Shown piece after piece: positions 1-6,618 of a stretch of 6,893 bases of DNA (the first letter of the stretch is position 1; each line of letters begins with the position of its first letter). A model generated the notes under the pieces. The model saw nothing but the letters and a program-made list of their open reading frames with translations. It did no database searches and had not been told where the DNA came from. The position numbers and the translations under genes are program-made. The DNA is taken from assembly GCA_013042165.1 (NCBI GenBank), contig JABDQT010000253.1, forward strand, positions 1 through 6,893, written 5' to 3'. The stretch comes from Kiritimatiellales bacterium (GTDB lineage: Bacteria > Verrucomicrobiota > Kiritimatiellia > Kiritimatiellales > Pontiellaceae).

Positions 1-3000
1 GCGGTTTTTGTTTTCATCGGCGTGCTCGTCGTGATGGGCGTCATCTCCTACCGGACCCTGCCGCGCGAAGGCACCCCGGACATCACGATCCCGCAGGTAT
101 TCATTACGGCCATTCATCCCGGTACGGCACCGGAAGAAATGGAAAACCTGATCGCGATCCCGATTGAAAAAAAGCTCAACGAGCTCGGCAACGTAAAAAC
201 CATTTCAGCAATGGCCGCCGACAGCCTTGTCGTATTCACGATCGAATTCCTGGCCGGCGTGGATGTCGACACCGCCATTCAGCGCGTGAAGGATAAAATC
301 GACCTCGCCCGTCCTGACCTTCCCGATGATCTGGATGAACCCGTGGTCGAAGGCCTCAACTTCAGCACCGATATTCCCATCATGCGCTTCGCGCTTTCCG
401 GCGACCCCGACATCGAGCGCCTGAAAAGCACCGCCGAGTTCATGCAGGATGAGATCGAGTCGATTCCGGGCGTCAAGGAAGCGCGGATCGCCGGCACCCG
501 CGAACGTGAAATCCGGCTGGAATTTGATCTGGCCCGTCTGGCCGCCTACAACATACCGATCTTCGATGTGCTCGGATTGGTTGCCAAGGAAAACGTAACC
601 ATCTCCGCCGGCATGCTGGAGGTTGCTGAAAACAAGGTTCAGGTTCGCGTACCCGGAGAATTCGTTCTTGCATCCGATCTAAGCGACACCGTCGTGCTTC
701 AGCGTGAAAACCATCCCGTATATCTCCGCGATATCGCAACCGTCAACGACACGTACAAAGACCTTGTCAGCATTTCGCGCATCAACGGCGAGACGGCCGT
801 CTCCATCGAGGTGTATAAACGTGCCGGCGAAAATTCGGTTAAGCTGATTGATGAGGTCAAGCAGTTTATCCGTCCGGACACCCTGCCGAAGGATATCCAC
901 ATCACCATCGTTCAGGACGATTCAAAAGATATCCGCGACATGCTGGCCGAGCTTGAAAACAACATGATCTCCGGTTTCTTTCTGGTGATCGTGGTGCTGC
1001 TGATCTTCATGGGCCGCCGCAACGCCCTCTTTGTCGGTCTGGCCATCCCCTTCTCGATGCTGCTCTCGTTTACCATCATGTCGCTGATGGGCATCACGAT
1101 GAACATGGTGGTCCTGTTCGCGCTGATCCTCGCAGTGGGTATGCTGGTCGACAACGGGATTGTGATTGTGGAAAATATCTACCGTCTTCATTGCGAAGGA
1201 CTGTCCCGCCTCGAGGCCGCGCGGCAAGGCGCCGCCGAAGTGGCCTGGCCGGTCGCCACCTCGACGCTTACGACCCTGGCGGCCTTTTCGCCCCTGCTGT
1301 TCTGGCCCGATATTATCGGCGACTTCATGAGCTATATTCCCAAGACGCTGATCATCACCCTGGCCTCCTCGCTTTTCGTCGCACTCGTCATCAATCCGGC
1401 CATCTGCTCGGTATTGATTAAACGGGGCAAGCTGAACTTTGATGACAGCCGCACGGACTTCCACCCCTTTGTGCGCTCCTACGAAAAAATCCTGCGTGCC
1501 GCACTGCATCATCGTGGCATTCTGCTGCTCGTGAGCATCCTCTTTCTCATTCTGAGTGCCCAGTTGTACGGACGTTTTGGAAAGGGTGTGCTGCTGTTTG
1601 TCAACGTGGAACCCCGTGCCGCCCAGATCGAGGTGCGCTATCCCGAAGGCACCGCTATTGAAAAAACCGATGCCGCCATGCGGCAGGTCGAAGCATCCAT
1701 CCAGGATCTGGATGATATCGAATTTATCCTCTCCAACACCGGCCAAGGGATGGGCAGCGGTTTTTCGGAGGGCAGCGGAGGCACCTACCTCGGCTCGTTT
1801 TATGTGAAGTTTGTGGACGAAAAAGAGAGAACGGGAAACACCTCAGATCTGATCCAGAAATTCCGCGATCGCATCGGACAGATTCCCGGCGCGGAAATCA
1901 AGATTACGGATCTCGAGGAGGGGCCGCCCCAGCAACCGCCGGTCAACATTGAGGTATCGGGCGAAGATCTGGAACAGCTCAACGACATTGCCACCGAAAT
2001 CAAGCGAAGCATCAGTCATATTCCGGGGCTGGTCGACCTGCGGTCAAACTATGAAAACGCCCTGCCCGAGCTGCAGTTCATTGTCGATCGCAAACGCGCC
2101 GGCATTCTGGGCATGGACACGGAAACGATCGGCTTCTTTCTGCGCACCGCGATCTATGGCACCGAATCGCAGCGCAAGTTCCGGGCGGGCGAAGAAGAGT
2201 ATGATATTACCGTGCGCCTGCCGCGCCTCTCGCGGGAGCAGTTCAGTCTGCTGGATTCCATCTATATTCCCGTTCAGGATGCCATGCCGGTCCCTCTCTC
2301 ATCGCTCGGGCATTTTGAATACACCGCCGGCCGCGGGGTGATTCGCCGAAAAGACCAGAAGCGCGTAATCACCATCTCCGGCAACAAAGATGGGCGCGAG
2401 TCGAACGAGTTGCTCGCCGATATTATGCCCATCGTCGACAACATTCAGCTTCCGCCCGGCTATGGCATTCAATACACGGGAGACAAGGAGGACCAGCAGG
2501 AGTCTACGGCATTCCTGAGCAAAGCCTTTCTGCTTGCGCTGGCCGGTATTGTGGTGGTTCTGGTGCTCCAGTTTAATTCGGTACTGCTTCCGTTCGTGAT
2601 CCTGCTCTCCATTATCCTGTCGATCATCGGCGTCATGTGGGGCTTGCTGCTCACCCGTATGCATTTCAGCATTATCATGACCGGCGTGGGCATCATCAGT
2701 CTGGCGGGCATTGTGGTGAATAATGCCATCGTTCTCGTGGACTGCATCAACCAGATGAAAGCCAAGGGTCTCGACACCACGGAAGCAGTCGTGCATGCCG
2801 GGCGGCTTCGTCTGCGCCCCGTTTTACTGACGGCGATCACAACCATCCTGGGCCTGATCCCAATGGCGATCGGTTTCAGCTTCGACGTCCACACGCTGCG
2901 CTTCATCGTTGGAGGTGCAACCTCCGCATGGTGGGCACCCATGGCAATTGCGGTCATCTTCGGCCTTGCCGTTGCCACACTGCTGACACTCATTCTCGTT

Positions 3001-3072
3001 CCACTGATGTACAGCCTGGCCGACTCGTTCAGTCACCGGGTTCAACAGCGCATTACAATCGGCAGCGACTAG
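1..3072 (+). CDS. RND-family efflux pump, inner-membrane permease (5' end outside window)
   Basis: This is a proton-driven resistance-nodulation-division (AcrB-like) permease, which would export small molecules from the inner membrane/periplasm through an adaptor and a TolC-type channel. The reading frame is open at base 1, and alignment by eye with AcrB suggests only about 15-25 N-terminal residues are missing; 1,023 residues are visible. Numbered from window codon 1, the end of TM1 is at the start, the first porter region lies at about 20-320, TM2-TM6 at about 322-472, TM7 at about 505-525, the second periplasmic region at about 530-840 (with a glycine-rich loop near 581-598), and TM8-TM12 from about 842 to 1010. 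The TM4 motif VDNG has Asp384 (AcrB D407 position) but Asn385 where AcrB has D408. Asn907 sits at the AcrB K940 position, while Arg937 and Thr944 match R971 and T978. Substrate cannot be told from sequence. The adaptor and outer-membrane genes are presumably upstream, as none follows. Confidence 0.95.
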   Translation, partial: AVFVFIGVLVVMGVISYRTLPREGTPDITIPQVFITAIHPGTAPEEMENLIAIPIEKKLNELGNVKTISAMAADSLVVFTIEFLAGVDVDTAIQRVKDKIDLARPDLPDDLDEPVVEGLNFSTDIPIMRFALSGDPDIERLKSTAEFMQDEIESIPGVKEARIAGTREREIRLEFDLARLAAYNIPIFDVLGLVAKENVTISAGMLEVAENKVQVRVPGEFVLASDLSDTVVLQRENHPVYLRDIATVNDTYKDLVSISRINGETAVSIEVYKRAGENSVKLIDEVKQFIRPDTLPKDIHITIVQDDSKDIRDMLAELENNMISGFFLVIVVLLIFMGRRNALFVGLAIPFSMLLSFTIMSLMGITMNMVVLFALILAVGMLVDNGIVIVENIYRLHCEGLSRLEAARQGAAEVAWPVATSTLTTLAAFSPLLFWPDIIGDFMSYIPKTLIITLASSLFVALVINPAICSVLIKRGKLNFDDSRTDFHPFVRSYEKILRAALHHRGILLLVSILFLILSAQLYGRFGKGVLLFVNVEPRAAQIEVRYPEGTAIEKTDAAMRQVEASIQDLDDIEFILSNTGQGMGSGFSEGSGGTYLGSFYVKFVDEKERTGNTSDLIQKFRDRIGQIPGAEIKITDLEEGPPQQPPVNIEVSGEDLEQLNDIATEIKRSISHIPGLVDLRSNYENALPELQFIVDRKRAGILGMDTETIGFFLRTAIYGTESQRKFRAGEEEYDITVRLPRLSREQFSLLDSIYIPVQDAMPVPLSSLGHFEYTAGRGVIRRKDQKRVITISGNKDGRESNELLADIMPIVDNIQLPPGYGIQYTGDKEDQQESTAFLSKAFLLALAGIVVVLVLQFNSVLLPFVILLSIILSIIGVMWGLLLTRMHFSIIMTGVGIISLAGIVVNNAIVLVDCINQMKAKGLDTTEAVVHAGRLRLRPVLLTAITTILGLIPMAIGFSFDVHTLRFIVGGATSAWWAPMAIAVIFGLAVATLLTLILVPLMYSLADSFSHRVQQRITIGSD

Positions 3073-3125
3073 CGCCATAAAAATACCCGACTAGTATTCC
3101 TCACTATTTTCCTGAAGCCGCAGGC

Positions 3126-3154
3126 TTGCCTAAACAACACCTTGCATTTATGAT
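3126..3154 (+). promoter_or_regulatory. Candidate sigma-70-type promoter for the DUF4186-like gene
   Basis: A TTGCCT hexamer at 3126-3131 and a TATGAT hexamer at 3149-3154 are separated by exactly 17 bp. They match the -35 and -10 consensus at 4 of 6 and 5 of 6 positions. Transcription would begin near 3161, leaving a leader of about 27 nt that contains the ribosome binding site. The location, in the 116-bp gap after the efflux gene, fits the start of a new transcription unit. This is a motif match only, and the consensus of the host's housekeeping sigma factor is assumed. Confidence 0.45.
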
Positions 3155-3177
3155 GTACTGGTTGGGTTGAAAGAAAC

Positions 3178-3184
3178 AGAGGAA
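3178..3184 (+). promoter_or_regulatory. Ribosome binding site that fixes a GTG start
   Basis: AGAGGAA lies with its GAGG core six bases before GTG at 3189. An in-frame TGA at 3168-3170 closes the frame upstream and the next in-frame Met is codon 40, so this site decides the GTG start. Confidence 0.75.
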
Positions 3185-3188
3185 CAAC

Positions 3189-3560
3189 GTGGCTAAACTG
3201 TCTGACAAGGAATGGACCGCTCTCAAGAAAAAACTGGATGCCGAGGGGCGTCTGGATAAATTTTCACTTGGAGAACCGGAAAGAGAATACGTAACGTCCC
3301 GCGGCATGGATATTTTGCGGCTGCATGCAGCCGATTTCGTCAACAAGCGTCTGGCGCCGGCGAATCCGAAGAACGATGGACGGCAAACGCCCACCAAGGG
3401 TCATCCGGTTTTCATTGCCCAGCATGCATGCGGTTGCAACGACCGCGACAGTGTTGAACAATTCCTGGGTTATGAAAAAGGTCGGGAACTGACCGGTGGC
3501 GAGGTCGATAAGATTGTCGATGCCATCCTGCGCTGGATCGGGGAAAATCTCGAAGACTAA
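3189..3560 (+). CDS. Small conserved protein resembling the DUF4186 family
   Basis: This 123-residue soluble protein has no signal peptide or membrane segment. It starts at GTG with a strong Shine-Dalgarno. The recognisable block is residues 62-79 (from NDG through GHPVFIAQH), followed by a C-terminal helix carrying KGREL (97-101) and ILRWI (113-117). From memory this order (an RLAP-like segment, a QTP..GHPVFIAQHA block, a Cys-containing turn, then KGR-L and a closing helix) is that of DUF4186, whose function is not known to me. The Cys segment here is HACGC (79-83), with His72 and His79 nearby, which could form a metal or redox site; that is inference. Members I recall carry their cysteines in a CCRxC-type arrangement, so this protein may be a divergent branch. 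It stands alone between the efflux gene and pcnB, 83 bp before the latter, and its neighbours give no functional hint. Confidence 0.85.
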   Translation: MAKLSDKEWTALKKKLDAEGRLDKFSLGEPEREYVTSRGMDILRLHAADFVNKRLAPANPKNDGRQTPTKGHPVFIAQHACGCNDRDSVEQFLGYEKGRELTGGEVDKIVDAILRWIGENLED

Positions 3561-3643
3561 CCTTGGTCGCATGGATCCAGGCACAACCTATGAACGGCTT
3601 TTTTCTTTTCACAGCCCCACCCCTTAAATAGTCTGCGTTGCTT

Positions 3644-4903
3644 ATGGAACCGATTATTGTCAAGAGGTCCAACCACAACGTCAGCCGCAAAAACATCAGC
3701 TCGGCCGCCGTCAAGGTACTGTACCGCCTGAAAGATGAAGGATATACCGCCTATCTGGCCGGTGGAGGGGTCCGCGACCTCCTTCTTCAAAGAAATCCAA
3801 AGGATTTCGATGTGGCCACGGATGCCACACCGGACCAGATCAAGAAAATGTTTCGCAACTGCCGCCTGGTCGGGCGCCGCTTCAGGCTGGCCCATATTCT
3901 CTTCCGGGGAGAAGTCATCGAAACCTCCACGTTTCGCGCTCCCGTACCCGAAGACGAAAGCGCCTATTGCGAAAACACCTATGCCACCGGCGATACCGGC
4001 ATGGTCATGCGCGACAATATTTTCGGCACACCGGAACAGGATGCCCTGCGGCGCGATTTCACCATCAACGCACTTTTCTACAACATTGCCGACTTCTCCG
4101 TGATCGACTATGCCGGCGGGCTGGAGGATCTCGAAAAAAAAGTAATTCGCGTGATCGGGGATCCGGACAAACGCTTCGCCGAAGATCCCGTTCGCATGAT
4201 CCGTGCCGCGCGCTTTGCCGGAACGCTTGGCTTTGAAATCGAACGCACCGCGTATGACTCCATTTGCCACAACAAAGATCTTCTCGCGCATGCCGCCCCG
4301 TCGCGGATGTATGAAGAGGTGCAGAAGCTGTTTTTCTGTGGACATGCCAAAGAAGTTTTTCAGTGGCTCGAAAAACCCGATCTGCTGCATCCGATGTTCC
4401 ACGACTTTTCGCACTGGATCGATGAAGATCGATCGCGTCACACCTGGGTCATTCATACGCTTGAACAGATGGATCGCTGGCGCAAAGCCGAACTGCGCGT
4501 CCACCCCGCCCTGCTCTTCGCGCTCATTTTCGGGGAATATCATGAATATCTCATCGAGCGCAATCTGGCGGCCGGCCAATCCCCGCATGATGCCGTACGG
4601 GATGCCGTGCACGGGCACCTGAAAGGCATATGCGACAACGTCCGGATTCCTAAAACAGTGATCTATAAAATATCGGACATCATGGGAAATCAGGAACGGT
4701 TTCACAAAACCAAGGGGCGACGCCCGCAGCGTTTCACCCAGAACCGAAACTTCCTTGATGCCTTCCTCTACTTCAAGTTTTCCTCCAAAGCCCACAACCG
4801 AAACCTGGAACTGCTCGATTTTTGGAGCGATCTACGCAAGGGAAAGCAAAAGCAGCCCACCGGATTGCAGAAGAAAAACACTCCCGATACAGCAAACCAG
4901 TAA
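3644..4903 (+). CDS. pcnB: Poly(A) polymerase I (polynucleotide adenylyltransferase)
   Basis: The product adds 3' poly(A) tails to RNAs, using ATP, which in bacteria promotes decay by exonucleases. The 419-residue protein (from ATG 3644) is collinear with E. coli PcnB, from the RSxHxxSRKxIS start through the C-terminal region. The class II nucleotidyltransferase head shows GGGVRD (40-45), the catalytic KDFD carboxylates Asp54 and Asp56, and Glu93 as the likely third metal ligand. The segment LVGRRFRLAHI (75-85) fits the motif described as separating poly(A) polymerases from the related CCA-adding enzymes. RRDFTINAL (136-144) and EDPVRMIRAARFA (180-192) follow. The C-terminal half holds a basic patch (357-363, KGRRPQR) and a short polar Lys/Gln-rich tail, shorter than that of E. 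coli. A TTG two codons upstream (3638) is possible, but ATG is preferred. No Shine-Dalgarno is visible before either. The gene may be cotranscribed with the preceding small gene. Confidence 0.93.
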   Translation: MEPIIVKRSNHNVSRKNISSAAVKVLYRLKDEGYTAYLAGGGVRDLLLQRNPKDFDVATDATPDQIKKMFRNCRLVGRRFRLAHILFRGEVIETSTFRAPVPEDESAYCENTYATGDTGMVMRDNIFGTPEQDALRRDFTINALFYNIADFSVIDYAGGLEDLEKKVIRVIGDPDKRFAEDPVRMIRAARFAGTLGFEIERTAYDSICHNKDLLAHAAPSRMYEEVQKLFFCGHAKEVFQWLEKPDLLHPMFHDFSHWIDEDRSRHTWVIHTLEQMDRWRKAELRVHPALLFALIFGEYHEYLIERNLAAGQSPHDAVRDAVHGHLKGICDNVRIPKTVIYKISDIMGNQERFHKTKGRRPQRFTQNRNFLDAFLYFKFSSKAHNRNLELLDFWSDLRKGKQKQPTGLQKKNTPDTANQ

Positions 4904-4929
4904 CAAGTTTAATCCTAATATACACTTGT
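4903..4929. promoter_or_regulatory. Spaced inverted repeat upstream of the sigma-54 activator
   Basis: ACAAGT (4903-4908) and ACTTGT (4924-4929) are perfect 6-bp inverted arms, 21 bp centre to centre (two helical turns), with an AT-rich 15-bp spacer. The repeat begins at the pcnB stop codon and lies about 75 bp before the activator start, so it could be an operator or a weak RNA hairpin. Arms this short also arise by chance. I see no convincing -35/-10 pair or -24/-12 element in the rest of this 102-bp gap. Confidence 0.2.
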
Positions 4930-4993
4930 GTGATGCCTCTTTCTTGAGCTACATTTTTGTACTTCATGCGCCAGTTTCTGGGCTTGAATGAAC

Positions 4994-4998
4994 GAGGA
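4994..4998 (+). promoter_or_regulatory. Ribosome binding site selecting the inner ATG of the activator gene
   Basis: GAGGA lies seven bases before ATG 5006. The earlier in-frame ATG at 4988 has no purine-rich motif at a suitable distance, and initiation there would put this motif inside the coding region. The protein is therefore likely six residues shorter than the longest reading. Confidence 0.65.
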
Positions 4999-5005
4999 TG
5001 CAAAA

Positions 5006-6538
5006 ATGAATCAAAGCGAAAAGGAACTTAGTGTCCTGTATAAAATTTCGCAGACTATATCGGCCAGACAGCACAATGTTTCCGATCTGCTTACTGAAGT
5101 GCTTCAAATCATGGAGACTGATATGGGGGTTTCGCGCGGAACCCTCAGCCTGCGCAAAGCCGGCAGTGATGTACTGAACATTGAAGCCTCAAGCGGTCTC
5201 TCAACAAGCGAAATACGGCGCGGGCAATACCAGCTTGGAGAAGGAGTCACCGGACGCGTGGCCCAGACGGGTATTTCCGAGCTGGTACCTGATATCAGTG
5301 AGTCGGAAGACTTCCTCAACCGCACCAAGGCGCGTAGCGACCAGAAGATCGCGTTTATCTGTGTTCCGATTATCCACCATAAGGAAGTGGTCGGCACCAT
5401 GAGCATCGACCTGCCCAGCGTTGATGAGGAAGAGCTGAAAGGCTACGCCGTTTTCCTCGAACACGTGGCCCAGATTCTGGCCTCCGCCGTATCGACGATT
5501 CGCGAGGAGATCGAGGAACGTAATGCGCTGGAGTCGGAAAATGAAATGCTGCGTCGGCAGCTGGGCGATCGCTACAGCATCGACAACATGGTGGGCAACT
5601 GCAACTCCATGCGGATCGTGTATGAACAGATTATTCAGGTGGCGCACAGTGCCGCAACCGTGCTCGTACGCGGCGACTCGGGTACCGGCAAGGAGCTGGT
5701 GGCGCGTGCGATCCACTTTAACAGCGACCGCAAAAACAACGCCTTTATCAGTATCAACTGTGCGGCCCTGCCCGAGAACCTGATCGAGTCCGAGCTGTTC
5801 GGCCATGAAAAAGGCGCCTTCACCGGTGCCGCCCAGCAGCGCAAGGGCCGCTTTGAACTGGCCAACGGCGGCACAATCTTTCTCGACGAGATCGGTGACA
5901 TATCTCCGGCGGTACAGGTCCGCCTGCTGCGCGTCCTGCAGGAAAAAACATTTGAACGCGTGGGCGGGAACGAGCCGATTGAGGTCAACGTGCGCGTGGT
6001 GGCCGCCACAAGCCGCAATCTCGAAGAAGGGATCGCCAAGGAAACCTTCCGCGAAGACCTCTACTACCGTCTCAACGTCTTTCCGATTTTGCTGCCGCCA
6101 TTGCGCGAACGCAAATCGGATATCATGCTGCTGGCCGACTACTTTCTTCAGCATTATGGCGGTATGTATGGGAAGAACATGAAGCGAATCTCCACCTCAG
6201 CCATCAACATGATGATGGCCTACCACTGGCCGGGAAATGTTCGCGAACTTGAAAACTGCATTGAGCGCGCCGTGCTCACCTCCTCCGACGGGGTGATTCA
6301 CGGATTTAATCTGCCGCCTTCCCTGCAGACCAGTGATGAAACGCACACCAATCTACTGCCGGAGAAAGGCGCCAATCTAAAGCAGATGGTCGATGCCTAC
6401 GAACGCGAAATTCTGATCGACGCGCTCAAGAAGTATCGCGGGAATGCGGCCGCCGCGGCGCGCTATCTTGAAACGACCCAGCGCATCATCAATTATCGCA
6501 TCAAGAACCTGGGCGTTGAACCGCGGAAATACAAGTAG
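5006..6538 (+). CDS. NifA-type sigma-54-dependent transcriptional activator (GAF, AAA+, Fis-type HTH)
   Basis: This 510-residue enhancer-binding protein would use ATP hydrolysis to open promoters held by sigma-54 RNA polymerase. The N-terminal GAF sensor spans about 5-165, with the NifA-like run [12 protein letters not shown] (78-89) and FLNRT (103-107). A predicted coiled linker (about 165-188) leads to the AAA+ domain: Walker A GDSGTGKE (223-230), the sigma-54 contact loop GAFTGA (270-275), Walker B Asp294-Glu295, a sensor I region near ATSRN (334-338), the arginine-finger region FREDLYYRL (348-356) and sensor [10 protein letters not shown] (408-415). The C-terminal HTH occupies about 478-504. 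No phosphoacceptor receiver domain is present, so control is probably by a GAF ligand or a partner protein. The rhizobial interdomain cysteine motif linked to oxygen sensing is absent. Overall similarity is closest to NifA, but no nif genes are visible, so the gene symbol is left blank and the target genes are unknown. The start at ATG 5006 is chosen by its Shine-Dalgarno; ATG 4988 is the alternative. Confidence 0.94.
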   Translation: MNQSEKELSVLYKISQTISARQHNVSDLLTEVLQIMETDMGVSRGTLSLRKAGSDVLNIEASSGLSTSEIRRGQYQLGEGVTGRVAQTGISELVPDISESEDFLNRTKARSDQKIAFICVPIIHHKEVVGTMSIDLPSVDEEELKGYAVFLEHVAQILASAVSTIREEIEERNALESENEMLRRQLGDRYSIDNMVGNCNSMRIVYEQIIQVAHSAATVLVRGDSGTGKELVARAIHFNSDRKNNAFISINCAALPENLIESELFGHEKGAFTGAAQQRKGRFELANGGTIFLDEIGDISPAVQVRLLRVLQEKTFERVGGNEPIEVNVRVVAATSRNLEEGIAKETFREDLYYRLNVFPILLPPLRERKSDIMLLADYFLQHYGGMYGKNMKRISTSAINMMMAYHWPGNVRELENCIERAVLTSSDGVIHGFNLPPSLQTSDETHTNLLPEKGANLKQMVDAYEREILIDALKKYRGNAAAAARYLETTQRIINYRIKNLGVEPRKYK

Positions 6539-6543
6539 CAGAC

Positions 6544-6610
6544 AGTGCTTAGTCGGAAAGTGCTTGGTGCGTAGTCCAGAAACCAGACACCAGGCACAAA
6601 GCACTAGAAC
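6544..6610. repeat. Two convergent arrays of a degenerate 7-bp repeat
   Basis: On the + strand the left part reads as heptamers TGCTTAG (6546-6552), an irregular 8-bp unit, TGCTTGG (6561-6567) and TGCGTAG (6568-6574). The right part is the same unit on the opposite strand: CCAGAAA (6576-6582), CCAGACA (6583-6589), CCAGGCA (6590-6596), CAAAGCA (6597-6603) and a weaker CTAGAAC (6604-6610), which reverse-complement to units such as TGCCTGG and TGTCTGG. AGTGCTT occurs twice directly (6544-6550, 6559-6565) and once inverted as AAGCACT (6599-6605). The arrays fill most of the 80-bp gap between the activator and prmC. The origin is unknown; heptanucleotide tandem repeats (STRRs) in cyanobacteria are a known analogue in form only. 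Confidence 0.65.
6560..6597 (+). other. Predicted RNA hairpin before prmC
   Basis: GTGCTTGGTG (6560-6569) can pair with CACCAGGCAC (6588-6597) as a continuous 10-bp stem with one G-U pair and an 18-nt loop. No run of T follows, so it does not look like an intrinsic terminator. It ends 21 bases before the prmC start codon, where it might affect message stability or translation. Confidence 0.45.
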
Positions 6611-6618
6611 ACTACCTC

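Noticed and set aside
922..1746. A 274-codon open frame on the - strand inside the RND gene
   Set aside because: It is rich in His, Gln and Asp in a way typical of translated antisense of membrane-helix codons, and the RND frame is certain.
3066..3094. Direct repeat CGACTAG at 3066-3072 and 3088-3094 around the RND stop codon
   Set aside because: It is only 7 bp with no mobile element or other att-like feature between or beside the copies, so chance is the simplest explanation.
3115..3127. AAGCC-GCA-GGCTT hairpin as a terminator for the RND gene
   Set aside because: The stem is only 5 bp, has no T run after it, and overlaps the better-supported -35 element.
3561..3610. T-rich run near 3599-3610 as an intrinsic terminator after the DUF4186-like gene
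   Set aside because: No adequate stem sits directly before the T run. The best pairing (3561-3566 with 3577-3581) has a bulge and lies 17 bases away.
3638..3643. TTG at 3638 as the pcnB start
   Set aside because: It would add only two residues and has no ribosome site, and the ATG at 3644 is the stronger codon.
3557..4795. A 412-codon open frame on the - strand covering nearly all of pcnB
   Set aside because: The + strand encodes a protein with clear PcnB motifs across its length. The antisense translation shows no recognisable family, and it is best explained as a by-product of codon bias in the real gene.
5201..6154. A 317-codon open frame on the - strand inside the activator gene
   Set aside because: It lies opposite highly conserved GAF and AAA+ motifs and has no recognisable motif of its own.
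6539..6618. tRNA gene or CRISPR repeat in the gap before prmC
   Set aside because: The units are 7 bp and degenerate, with no cloverleaf and no spacer-repeat structure.
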